From Neofusicoccum parvum (Eukaryota > Ascomycota > Dothideomycetes > Botryosphaeriales > Botryosphaeriaceae), in contig CP087219.1 of assembly GCA_020912385.1 (NCBI GenBank), forward strand, positions 1,938,491-2,002,490: DNA of 64,000 nt, written 5' to 3'. Below the pieces are notes generated by a model. It was not told where the DNA came from, made no database searches, and was given only the letters and a program-made list of their open reading frames with translations. Below are positions 54,674 to 64,000 of the stretch, piece after piece; within the stretch, counting starts at the first letter, position 1, and each line of letters opens with the position of its first letter. The translations under genes and the position numbers were made by a program.

Positions 54674-54936
54674 CCTAACCGAAAGGCCCAAGCGCTGTGC
54701 GATCGCACAGCACCTGGATTGTATGGGGAAAAATCGTCGGGTGGGCTGTGCGCGCACCGCACAGCAATTACCGCACAGCTATTAAAGCGAGGTGCTCGGA
54801 TCGGGCCTAACCGAAAGACGCAAATCCAGCGCGACCGCGCTGGATTTAGATTGTGTGGGAAAGAATCGTCGGGTGGGCTGGACGCGCACCGCACTGGATT
54901 TACCGCACTGGATTTGGAGCGAGGTGCTCGGATCGA
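54674..54936. repeat. Two tandem ~132-bp units with unit-specific inverted words
   Basis: Both units start CCTAACCGAAAG and end GGTGCTCGGATCG. In unit 1 the variable positions are filled with GCACAGC/GCTGTGC, including an 18-bp perfect palindrome at 54694-54711. In unit 2 the same positions carry AAATCCAG/CTGGATTT, with an 11-bp-arm inverted repeat at 54822-54847. The framework around the words is nearly identical. Confidence 0.85.
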
Positions 54937-55216
54937 GTCTACACTCGGTCAGATTTCCAAGCGTGGCTCTGCGACCACTTTTTATATGAGCCACCTTAAA
55001 ATCCGACCGCTGCGTCGTGAGAAAACCAGCCACTTGGGGTAAGAGTAGGGTTAGGGTTGAGGTTTTTTGATGGGGTAAGGGTGATCCGTGCGGCGGCGGC
55101 GGCAGCAGCGGCGGTAGCAGTAGTAGTAGCAGCAGCATTTACGAGCTTTCTCACACCAGCATCATTCTCTCTAGCAACTTTCAGTATTAGCAAGACAATA
55201 CTAGCTAGCGCACCAA
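54937..55216. other. Upstream region of the TLH gene with an interstitial telomere motif
   Basis: AGGGTTAGGGTTGAGG at about 55048-55063 is a short telomere-like tract. A GCG/GCA/GTA triplet run follows at 55091-55137. No TATA box was seen. Confidence 0.5.
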
Positions 55217-55487
55217 ATGGCGACAGCGTACTTTTATCACCAGGCGGAATACCGGCTCGCGATCTGCAGGGAGTGCCGGCACGCCGTCTGGCCGGACCAG
55301 GTGGAAGGCCATCTGCGGGGGAAACACCACCGGATGGGCCGGAAGCAGGCGGAGCTGGTCGGTGGTGAGGTTAGAAGCTGGCATGGCTTGATTGCATTCT
55401 CGAGCGAGCTGGAAGTGCCAGCCCGGGTGCAACGGCCCGTCACAGAGCTGCCACTGTTCAAGGACGGGCTGCTGTGCCAGAAGGACC

Positions 55488-55533
<46 letters not shown>

Positions 55534-58408
55534 CAGTAATAGTAGCAGCTGCCAGTACGTCTGCAGGAATGAAAGGATGATGAAAGAGCACTGGCGCACC
55601 GAGCACGGATGGTCGATTGGAGGAGGCAAAGGCCGGCAGAGCAGGATGGTGGAAGAGGGGTTGAATAAGAGGTTCCAAGAGGCGGTAAAGCAGGTCTACT
55701 GCCAGCGCTTCTTCCCCACCTTCCACGGCTCGCAGTACTTTGAAGTGTGCCAGCCAGAGGAGCAAGCGCAGCAGGAGGACCAGGCGCAGCCCGCCCAGGA
55801 GGGAGGGGAGAGAGGGGAGGGAGGAGGGGAGCAGCTGTGGCAGCAGGCGTGGAACAAGGCGAACCAGAACTGGGAGGAGCTGGAGAAGCGGGCCCGGGCC
55901 ACCATCGAGGAAGGAGAGAAGGACGAGGTCAGCCCGTGGCTGGACAGGACGCAGTGGCTGCCGTATCTGGCGCGGCTGGACCGCGACGATCTGCTAGCGT
56001 CGGTTGAGGAGCCCAACGCCAACCCGGACAGGCCAGAGGAGGAGGAGGAGCCGGCGGCAGCGGCCATCTGGAAAGCCATGGACGAGGTTGCGCGCATCGG
56101 CCAGCAGGCGGTGACCCAGCAGGTCGGCATATTCATCCGCATGGAGCTGATGAGGACGGAGAAGCACCAGAACCGGTACCACCCGCTGCAGCCGTACATG
56201 GAGGAAAACGCGGTCGCGGACAGGTCGAGGGCGTGGAAGCAGGTGCTGATGTTCTTCGTCAGGACGCAGCAGCAGCGGCAGCAGCAGCAGGGGCAGCAGC
56301 AGGAAGAGCATGACTGGAGAAGGCCAGAGTACAGGTTCACCCGCAGGCAGTCCAGGGCGTTCACTAGGCTGATGGAGGAGGCGGAGCAAGCTGCAAAGCA
56401 AGAAGAAGGGGGAGGAAGAGATGAAGGAAGCGAGGAAGAAGAGGGAGGAAGAAGTGATAATGATGATAATGAAGAAGAAGGAGCTGATTCAGAAGAGCAG
56501 CAGCAGCAGCAGCTGCCACCAAAGCTGTCCGGGATCCAGAAGGCGTGCTTGGACTTTTGCATTGAACTGCTGAACCAGAGGATCACGCAGCGCGAGTACG
56601 ACAGCGCTCTGGTCTGCGCTCTGGCGGTGCAGGGGGTCACGCCCACCGGCTGGAGGGAGCCGGGTCTGTACACTGCGATTCTGTCGGCCATCATCAAGGT
56701 GGGGCGCTTCATGGTGGTGCAGAAGGCGCTGGAGATGGTGGGTCCAGCAGCAGCAGCAGCAGCAGCAGAAGGGGAGGAGGATGGTGGGGAGGAGTTCAGC
56801 AGTGGGGGCAGCGCATGGGACTTTGAGGAGGAGGAGGAGGAGGAGGAGGAGGAGGAGGAGGAGGAGGAGGAGGAGGAGGAGGAGGACGGCGCTGGCGGTT
56901 ATGGTGGAGGCGATGCTGGCAGCAGCAGTAGCAGCAGCCGCAGCCAGGGCGGCAGGAGCAGCAGCAGCAGCCAGGGCAGCAGGAGCAGCGCCGGCCAGGG
57001 CAGCGCCGGCCAGGGCAGCGCCGGCCAGAGCAGCAGTGGCCAGGACAGCAGCAGGAACAGCGGCCAGGGCAGCGCCAGGGACAGCAGTGGGCGCAGCGGG
57101 CGCAGCCAGGGCGGCAGGAGCAGCAGCAGCCAGAGCAGCGCCGGCCAGAGCAGCAGTGGCCAGGACAGCGCCAGCAGCAGGACCAGCAGCGGCCAGGGCA
57201 GCAGCAGGAACAGCGGCCAGGGCAGCGCCAGGGACAGCAGTGGGCGCAGCAAGCGCAGCCAGCGCAGCCAGCGCAGCCAGCGCAGCCAGATGAAGATGAG
57301 CTGCTTGGAGCTGGTGACCAAGATGATGGACAGCTTCATGATCCGAGGCAGCCACAGTCCCATGCAGTGGATACTGGATCTGCGCACTTATGGGATGAAG
57401 ATCCACTACAACACCACCACCAAGGGCCATGTGGGATGGAATGGGCGGGAGCAGCTGCTGTACCAGGGCATCCAGTTCACCATGGCCAAGTTCAGGGGCA
57501 TGGTGCACGGCTTGCTGAACGACAGTCGCCAGCTGCTGCTCCAGGAGCTGCTGTTTGGCGGCCACAGCAGCCACAAGAAAGAGCATGGGGAAATGGACGT
57601 GCCAGCAGTGCCGTGGCATTCCATCAGGGACAACCCAGCCGAGGAGCGCAGAGGGTGGAGCTTTCTGCGGGACCAGCGCACCAGGCTGCTAGCAGACGGG
57701 AACACTTGGCTGTTCAACAGGATCATGGGAATCACTGCTGTGAGGAAGAGGTTCACCAGGAAAAACACGAGCTCAGGCATCAGCAGGCAGGCGGTGGATG
57801 CATATGCAGCGCAGGTGGCCGAGTTCAGGGAGAAGCTGCTGCTGCTGATGCACATCACCGGTGGGCAGCCGGCGAGAGGGCCGGAGATTCTCAGCATCAG
57901 GCACAGCAACACGGCCAAGGGAGGGCACCGCAACATCTTCGTGGAGGACGGGCTAGTCGTGTTCGTCACGCGCTACCACAAGGGCTACGCCATGTCCGGG
58001 GATGTCAAGGTGATCCACAGGTATCTGCCCAGGGAGGTGGGGGAGCTGGTGGTGTGGTATCTGTGGCTAGTCTTGCCATTCCACCAGCGCATGCTGGCAG
58101 CGGTGCGAGGTGGGAGCCAGCAGATCTCGGCCCACATGTGGCCGGCGGAGGCGGGGGAGAAGAGGTGGACGACGGAGCGCATGAGGGAGGCGATGAAGAA
58201 GGAGAGCAGGATCGGCTTAGGCCAGGAGCTGACGGTCAGAGCGTACAGGGACGTCGCCATCGGCATCAGCAGGCGGTTCATGCGCGGCTCCAGCGCGTTC
58301 AGGGTAGATGAGGAGGGGGGAGGAGAGAATGGGAATGAGCAGGAGCAGCAGCAGCAGATGGAGGTGGAGGGAGAAGACCGGGCAGCAGCAGCCATTGCAG
58401 ACGCCTAG
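55217..58408 (+). CDS. Telomere-linked helicase, N-terminal part (OrsD-like finger and recombinase-like domain)
   Basis: This 1,063-aa frame ends at a TAG that is probably a mutation, since the same frame continues into the helicase. The start MATAYFYHQAEYRLAICREC opens an OrsD-like region with a C2H2-type finger (CRECRHAVWPDQVEGHLRGKHH). A second finger-like block (CQYVCRNERMMKEHWRTEHGW) is split by a poly-Ser run coded by AGC repeats (55497-55545). Acidic (GAG)n (56824-56885) and Ser/Gln/Gly repeats (56920-57290) follow. The 57300-58300 part (ITGGQPARGPEILSIRHSN, then ELTVRAYRDVAIGISRRF) is the conserved domain preceding the helicase in fungal TLH proteins and resembles a degenerate tyrosine recombinase. 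Role at telomeres is inferred from family location. Confidence 0.75.
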
Positions 58409-60886
58409 GCAGGACACACATCCCACACCGCGGGCTTGATCTACGCGCGTGGGATGATGGAGCAGGCGGGCGTGGTGGCGGAGAAGAGGCTGCTGTTCCG
58501 CGCTTCCAGCACCGACTAGCACCGCTTCTTAGGCTTCTAGTCGGCATTTAAAAGCCAGGAACCGGCTTCTAGGAAGAGAAAGCGCTGCCCGTTTGAGGAC
58601 GACGCGGACGAGGAGCGGCTAGACCGCTGGGCGAGGCTGAAGAGGGCCAACGCGAAGGAGCAGCTGCAAAGGTTGATGGGAAAGAAAGCCGAGTTCCGCA
58701 GCGTCTAGGAAGAGGCAGTGACCGCCATCTAGGCTGGAGTGAGCCCGGTGGTGGCAGTGATGCCAACCGGAGCTGGGAAAAGCATCTTGTTCATGCTGCC
58801 AGCTTGGACGGAGCCAGGAGGAACGACGGTAGTGGTAGTACCACTCATCGCGCTGCGAGCGGACATGAAAGAGCGCTGCAGCAAGCTGGGCATTAGCTGT
58901 GCAGAATAGGAGGCGAGGCGGCCACCAGACGCGGAGTCCATCGTGCTGGTCACGCCAGAGGCAGCACTGAGCGACGAGTTCATGACGTTTTTAAACCGGC
59001 TCAGGGCGATGAGGCAGCTGGACAGGATCATCATCGACGAGTGCCACGTGGTGCTGAACGACCAGGTGGACTTCCGTAAGCAGCTGCAGCAGCTGGGGAA
59101 GCTTATGGCGGCAGAAACGCAGATGGTTCTGCTCACAGCAACGCTACCACCCAGCAAAGAGGCTGAGCTGTGGCGCAGGATGGGCTGGACTGCGGCCGAG
59201 GTGGTGGTGTTCAGGGCGGTTACTACCCGCAGAAACATCAGCTACCAGGTGGTGGGGGTGGAGTTGGAGGTGGAGGTGGAGAATGGAGGAGGGAGAGGAG
59301 GGAGAGGAGGGAGAGGAGGGGGAGGAGGGGGAGGAGGGAGAGGGGGAGGATGGCGAGGAAGACAAGGAGGGAAGGAGGCGCAGAATAGGAAAATAGAAGA
59401 GATGGTGGAAGAGGAACTACAGGCAACGGTAGAAGGAAAGGTGGTCATCTACTGCAACACAGTGACCAGGGTGAAGAGCTTGGTGGACGCAGGGCTGTTC
59501 CAGTGCGAGGCATTTTACAGCAAGATATCAGAAGCTAGGAAGAAGGAGGTGCTAGAGGACTTCAAGGCGGGAGTGGTGCGTGTAGTGGTGGCCACCAGCG
59601 CGCTGGGCATGGGGATTGACATTCCAGGCATCAGGCTCATCATCCACACGGATGAGCCGCGGGATTTTCTGGACTACGCGCAGGAGAGCGGCAGGGCGGG
59701 AAGGGATGGACTGGCCAGCAGAGCAGTGATGGTTCAGGGGGGGGAGAAGAGCGATGACCGGCTGGTAAGGCAGTATCTAGATGGGGGACTGTGTAGGAGA
59801 ACGGTGATGGACGAGTTTTTAGATGGTAGTTTTAGGCGGATAGAATGCAGGCAGGAGGAGGGGGAAGAAAAGTGTGATTTTTGTAGAAGGAGCAGGGAGT
59901 CTAGGCGAGAGATCACGGATGATGATAATAATGATAATAATGAGGAGGAGGAGGTAGAGGAGGTAGATGAGGTGGAAGAGGTAGATGAGGTGGAAGAGGT
60001 AGACAGGGAGGTAGAGGAAGAACAGAGGGTAGACCAGTACCAGCAGCGGCAGCAGGGGCAGCAGTGGAGGGAGCAGCAGCAAAGAGAGCAGCAGTAGAGG
60101 ATGCGGCAGCAGGAAAATCAGCAGCAAAGAGAGCAGCAGCAGAGGATACGACAGCAGCAAAGAGAGAAGCAGCAGGAAAATCAGCGGGAAAGTCGGCAGG
60201 AAAGTCAGCAGGAAAGACAGCAGGAGGAAGAGCAGAATGCGCAACAAAGAGAATCAGACAGGCAGGAGTTTTAAAGGCAGCAGCAGCAGCAGGTAGGAAT
60301 AAGGGCAAGGCAGGCCAGGCAGACACAACAGGTGTATGCAGATGCAGAACTACTTCAGAGAAAGCTGCAGAGGTGGAAGGGGGTATGTTTAGTATGTAAG
60401 GCAGCAGGTAGGGAAGACCAGCACAGCGTCAGCCACTGTCCAACAGAGCGGGGTAGGCAGGCGGATGGGGAGAGGCGCGAGATGCAGGGAAGAATCAGGT
60501 TTGAGAGGTACTCGGGCTGCTTTCGCTGCGGGGTACCACAGGCAATCTGCAATAGATGGGAGAGTAATGGTAGGCAGGGGTGGCGGTAGGTTCAGGGCAG
60601 CGAGTACCAGTTCTTCGGGGTGATAATTGGTATATTATACGGGATCAAGCACGGGTATAAGACGGTGTGGAAGAGGTGGTTATTACGGCTAGGAGAGGAA
60701 GTAGTAGGAGCGGGAGTAGCGGCGGCGGCGGTAGAGGATAGAGATGAAGATAAAGATAGACTGCTAGGATATCTTAGACAGGTATGGAGGAAGGACGAGC
60801 TCGAGAGTAATAACTTGGCTCGGGAGTTTTTATGGCTGATAGGAAGGGTGGAGAGCTTAATAGAGGAGAGAGGAGTAGGGAGATAA
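58409..60886 (+). pseudogene. Telomere-linked RecQ-type helicase domain and C-terminus, interrupted by nonsense codons
   Basis: It continues the frame of the upstream part without any frameshift. Helicase motifs are MPTGAGKS (I), IIIDECHVVL (II, DECH), LLTATLP (III), VVVATSALGMGID (V) and QESGRAGRDG (VI), as in RecQ family members. The C-terminus has CLVCKAAGREDQHSVSHC and CFRCGVPQAIC, a zinc-binding pattern. In-frame stops lie at 58406, 58517, 58538, 58706, 58730, 58907, 60095 and 60587 (all TAG) and 60272 (TAA). They sit where Gln or Trp is expected, fitting CAG or TGG changed to TAG. Such genes are the outermost coding unit at many fungal telomeres. This copy is probably inactive unless the stops are read through. 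Confidence 0.82.
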
Positions 60887-61082
60887 TAAAGCTAATAGAT
60901 AGATAGGGCTAGCTAGTAGGTAGAGCTAGTAAGATGGAACTAATAGAGGAGTAATAGTTGAAAAGAGTGGGAATAAACAAGAAAGATAGATTTTTAGGAA
61001 TAATAATAACTGGATGTACTATATGAGTAGAATTAAATGGAATTGAATACAGATATAAAGTGATATATAAAAGAGGTGAAAG

Positions 61083-61712
61083 ATGGATTTAAAAGAACTA
61101 GAACTAGAATTAAAGCTAGGACTAGAATTAAAACTAGAGTTGAAACTAGAGGTAGAACTAGAATTAAAACTTGAATTAAAACTAGAAGTAGAAGTAGAAT
61201 TAGAAGAACTAGAAGAACTAGAAGAACTAGAAGAACTAGAAGAACTAGAAGAACTAGAAGAACTAGAAGAACTAGAAGAACTAGAAGAACTAGAAGAACT
61301 AGAAGAATTAAAAAAAACAAAAAAAAAAAAAACAAAAAAAAACTAGAAGGACTAGAAGAAGTAGAACTAGAATTAAAAGAACTAGAAGAACTAAAAGAAT
61401 TAAAAAAGAATTAGAAGGACTAAAACTAAAACTAGAATTAGAAATTAAGACTAGAACTAGAGGTAGAACTAAAGGAACTAGAAGAACTAGAAGAATTAAA
61501 AAAGAAAAAAAAAAAAAAAAAAAAAAAACTAGAAGGAACTAGAAGAAGTAGAACTAGAATTAGAAGAACTAGAACTAAAACTAGAATTAGAAACTAAGAC
61601 TAGAACTAGAACTAGAACTAGAACTAGAACTAGAACTAGAACTAGAACTAGAACTAGAGTTAAAACTAGAGGTAGAACTAAAACTAGAACTAAAAGAACT
61701 AGAAGAAGAATA
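61083..61712. repeat. Low-complexity (GAACTA/GAAGAACTA)n array
   Basis: Hexamers AGAACT and nonamer-like AGAAGAACT variants, broken by A-runs at about 61315-61345 and 61498-61528. Long frames of Glu-Leu or Arg-Thr repeats on either strand here are artefacts of the repeat. Confidence 0.9.
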
Positions 61713-61761
61713 ATAGATTTAAAAGTAGAGAGTAATAATTTAATATAGGAGTTTTTAACAG

Positions 61762-61885
61762 TTAGTAAGAGTAGGGTGAGGGATAGTAATTTTGAGTAGG
61801 ATGAGGGTTAGCAATTTTAAGTAGGGTAAGGGTTAGTAATTTTGAGTAGGGTGAGGGTTAGTAATTTTGAGTAGAGTGAGGGTGA
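61762..61885. repeat. Five degenerate 25-bp telomere-like repeats
   Basis: The unit is close to GTAATTTTGAGTAGGGTGAGGGTTA. It contains GGGTTA and marks the end of unit A, in the position the true telomere occupies after unit B. Confidence 0.8.
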
Positions 61886-62208
61886 TGTATATAGTGGTAG
61901 TGGTGGTAGTGGCGGTGGCAGCAGTGGCGGCAGCAGCGGCAGCAGTAGTAGTAGTAGTAGCCAGGATAGTAGTAGGACTGGCAGCAGCTTAGGGCAACGA
62001 TGGTAGTAGTAGCAGCTAGGATAGCAGCAGGACTAGTAGTAGAGGAAGCACTAGCAGCAGTAATAGTAAAGGGAGTAGGAGAGGATGTAGCAGAGGGAGC
62101 AGCAGCAACTACAGTAGGAAAGGGAGTAGGAGAGGACGTAGTAGAGGGAGTAGCAGAGGGAGCAGTAGAGGGAGCACCAGTAGCAGTAGCAGCAGAGGGA
62201 GCACTACT

Positions 62209-62240
<32 letters not shown>

Positions 62241-62430
62241 AGGGAGCAGCAGCAGCAGCAAAGAGAGCAGGAGAGGACGCAGCAAAGGGAGTAGTAAAGA
62301 AAGCAGTAGTGGCAGTAGGAGCAGTAGCAGCAAAGGGAGCAGTAAAGAAAGCAGCAGTAGTAGTAGGAGCAGTAGTAAAGAGAGCAGCAGAGGACGTAGC
62401 AAGAAGAGCAGTAGAGAATACAGCAGGAAA
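61886..62430. repeat. AGC/AGT triplet-rich low-complexity region
   Basis: A long run of AGC, AGT and AGG triplets corresponds to an expanded version of the Gln/Ser-coding end of the helicase gene (60060-60240). All long frames here are repeat-driven. Confidence 0.75.
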
Positions 62431-63887
62431 ATCAGCAGGAAAGTCGGCAGGGAAGTTGGAAGGAAGAGCAGAGTACGTAATAAAGAGAATTAGACAGGTA
62501 GGAGTTTCGAAGGCAGCAGCAGCAGCAGCAGGTAGGAATAAGGGTAAGGCAGGCCAGGCAGACATAATAGGTGTATACAGATGCAGAACTGCTTCAGAGA
62601 AAGCTGCAGAGGTGGAAGAGGGTGTGTTTAGTGTGCAAGGCAGCGGGTAGGGAAGACCAGCACAGTGTTAGCCACTGTCCAACAGAGCGGGGTAGGCAGG
62701 CAGATGGGGAGAGGCGCGAGATGCAGGGAAGAATCAGGTTTGAGAGGTACTCGGGCTGCTTTCGCTGCGGGGTACCACAGGCAATCTGCAACAGGTGGGA
62801 GAGTAATGGTAGGCAGGGGTGGCGGCAGGTTCAGGGCAGCGAGTGCCAGTTCTTCGGGGTGATGATTGGTACGTTGTACGGGATCAAGCACGGGTATCAA
62901 AGGGTGTGGAAGAGGTGGTTGTTACGGCTAGGAGAGAAGGAAGTAGTAGGAGGAGTGGTAGCGGCGGCAGTGGCGGCAGCGGTAGAGGATGGAGATGGAG
63001 ATGGAGATGGAGATGGAGATGAAGATAAAGATAGACTACTAGGATATCTTGGACAGGCATGGAGGAAGGACGAGCTTGAGAGCAATAACTTGGCTCGAGA
63101 GTTTTTATGGCTGACAGGAAGGGTGGAGAGCTTAATAGAGGAGTAGGAAGAGGGGTAGGAAAGTAATAGAGCTAATGGAAATAGATGGATAGGACTAGCT
63201 AGTAGGTAGAGAGAGCTAGTAAAATTTTAGAACTAATAGAGAAAGAAGTAATAGTTGAAAAAGAGTAGGTAGAAATAAATAAGAAAGATGGATTTAAAAA
63301 GAATAAATGAATAAATAAATAAACAAATAAATAAATAGTAAGTACCAGTTTATTTTAGAAATAATAATAGCTGGATAAGTATTACTATATAAATAGAATT
63401 GAGTGGAATTAAATACGAATATTAAGTAATATATATAGAAGAGGTAAAAGATGGATTTTAAAAAAAAAACTAGAACTAGAACTAGAACTAGAACTAGAAT
63501 TAAAGCTAGAACTAGAATTAAAACTAGAGTTAAAACTAGAGTTAAAACCAGAAGTAGAAGTAGAAGTAGAAGTAGAAGTAGAAGTAGAAGTAGAAATAAA
63601 ATTAGAAGAACTAGAAGAACTAGAAGAACTAGAAAGAAGTAGAAGTAACTAGAATTAAAAGTTAGAACTAGAAATAGAAGTAGAATTTTAGAAGAACTAG
63701 AAGAACTAGAACTAAATAAAGGAAGGTAGAAGAAGAAGAAGAAGAAGAGTATAAAAGAGAAGAAATTAAATAGAAAGAAAGTAAAAGATATAATAGAAAT
63801 AGAGGTAGTAAAAGTAGAATAAGAGTTGATAATTTTAGACTAGGGTGAGGGTTAGTAATTTTAGATTAGGGTGAGGGTTAGTAATTT
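62431..63887. repeat. Subtelomeric unit B, duplicate of unit A, next to the telomere
   Basis: It carries a second TLH 3' end (to 63146), the spacer, a shorter GAACTA/AGAAGT array (63455-63740), and two telomere-like 25-mers that run into the true telomere. Confidence 0.85.
62571..63146 (+). pseudogene. Second copy of the TLH C-terminal zinc region
   Basis: Codes the same CLVCKAAGREDQHSVSHC and CFRCGVPQAIC blocks as 60332-60886, but has no helicase domain. The frame is opened by two stops at 62565-62570 (TAA TAG), where unit A has CAA CAG. At 62826 it keeps CAG where unit A has TAG. A (GGAGAT)n expansion occurs near 62990-63020. Confidence 0.85.
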
Positions 63888-63965
63888 GGGTTAGGGTTAG
63901 GGTTAGGGTTAGGGTTAGGGTTAGGGTTAGGGTTAGGGTGGTTAGGGTTAGGGTTAGGGTTAGGG

Positions 63966-63997
<32 letters not shown>

Positions 63998-64000
63998 AGG
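63888..64000 (+). repeat. Telomere, (TTAGGG)n
   Basis: About 18 TTAGGG units with the G-rich strand 5'->3' toward the window end, so this is a right chromosome end. A few variants occur (a GGGTGG junction, GGGTTTAGGG, and a final GGGTAGG). Confidence 0.98.

Larger units (their letters stand above)
60093..61885. repeat. Subtelomeric unit A (TLH 3' end, GAACTA array, degenerate telomere repeats)
   Basis: It matches unit B further right: the same TLH 3' end, the same AT-rich spacer (AATAGTTGAAAA, then AGATGGATTT), the same GAACTA array, then GGTTAGTAATTTT repeats. The offset between homologous codons is 2,239 bp (60587 against 62826). Confidence 0.85.

Noticed and set aside
56489..57619. 376-codon minus-strand frame rich in Ala/Leu inside the TLH gene
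   Set aside because: Shadow of the AGC and GAG triplet repeats opposite a strongly supported coding frame.
58406..60589. Reassigned amber codon as the reason for the TAGs
   Set aside because: Other genes in the window use TAG as a normal terminator (for example 43771 and 45404), and the paralogous copy shows CAG at one of the sites; C-to-T mutation explains the data better.
61083..61346. Long frames of Glu-Leu-Glu-Leu or Leu/Val repeats
   Set aside because: They arise from the GAACTA/GAAGAACTA array on both strands and have no start context or non-repeat sequence.
1..64000. CRISPR array
   Set aside because: Tandem repeats present are telomeric, microsatellite or LTR words; none has repeat-spacer regularity, and the organism is a fungus.

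Overview
The window is the right-hand end of a chromosome (or end contig) of a filamentous ascomycete (Pezizomycotina). It ends in a TTAGGG array running 5'->3' toward base 64000. Protein genes carry short introns of 44-70 nt with GTAAGT-like donors and CTAAC-like branch points. Transposons typical of fungal subtelomeres (gypsy chromovirus, Tad-type LINE, pogo remnant) are frequent, and C-to-T/G-to-A decay resembling RIP is visible. I cannot place it below subphylum.

Bases 1-12400 hold a single-copy metabolic block: a secreted subtilisin-like protease (six introns), an AlkB-type dioxygenase, a divergent pair made of a dihydroxyphthalate-decarboxylase-like protein and a DHA1-like MFS transporter, and a PLP aminotransferase of the ACC-synthase type. 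Bases 12902-20995 are an intact Ty3/gypsy chromovirus: apparently identical 478-bp LTRs, 5-bp CACAG target duplication, gag and pol joined by a textbook -1 frameshift signal, and a spliced antisense gene encoding a Zn2Cys6-like cluster plus coiled coil.

Bases 21000-48700 alternate metabolic genes with transposon debris. The genes are a small secreted protein, an atypical SDR, a 5'-truncated LINE, an AIF-like oxidoreductase, a CYP52-like P450, a 3-beta-HSD pseudogene, an FAD monooxygenase fused to a membrane domain, a Zn2Cys6 regulator with a 14-nt micro-exon, a second FAD monooxygenase, a malate dehydrogenase, a D-2-hydroxyacid dehydrogenase and a broken sugar transporter. No PKS, NRPS or terpene-synthase core gene was found, so a classical biosynthetic cluster is not supported.

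From 49 kb outward the sequence becomes subtelomeric: solo LTRs, a multi-pass membrane protein, an inverted LTR pair with a nested LINE fragment, a small secreted beta/gamma-crystallin-like gene, an unusual tandem repeat, and a telomere-linked RecQ-type helicase (TLH) gene read in one frame but interrupted by nine nonsense codons. Its 3' end is duplicated next to the telomere, and the two copies show reciprocal C-to-T changes.

The most interesting pattern is in the LTRs. Each copy has its own 5-6-nt word repeated in both orientations between a CACGTG site and the TATA box, and the full element encodes an antisense Zn2Cys6-like protein that starts next to that region. This suggests, as hypothesis only, a self-encoded regulator with a switchable operator, comparable to phage immunity types.
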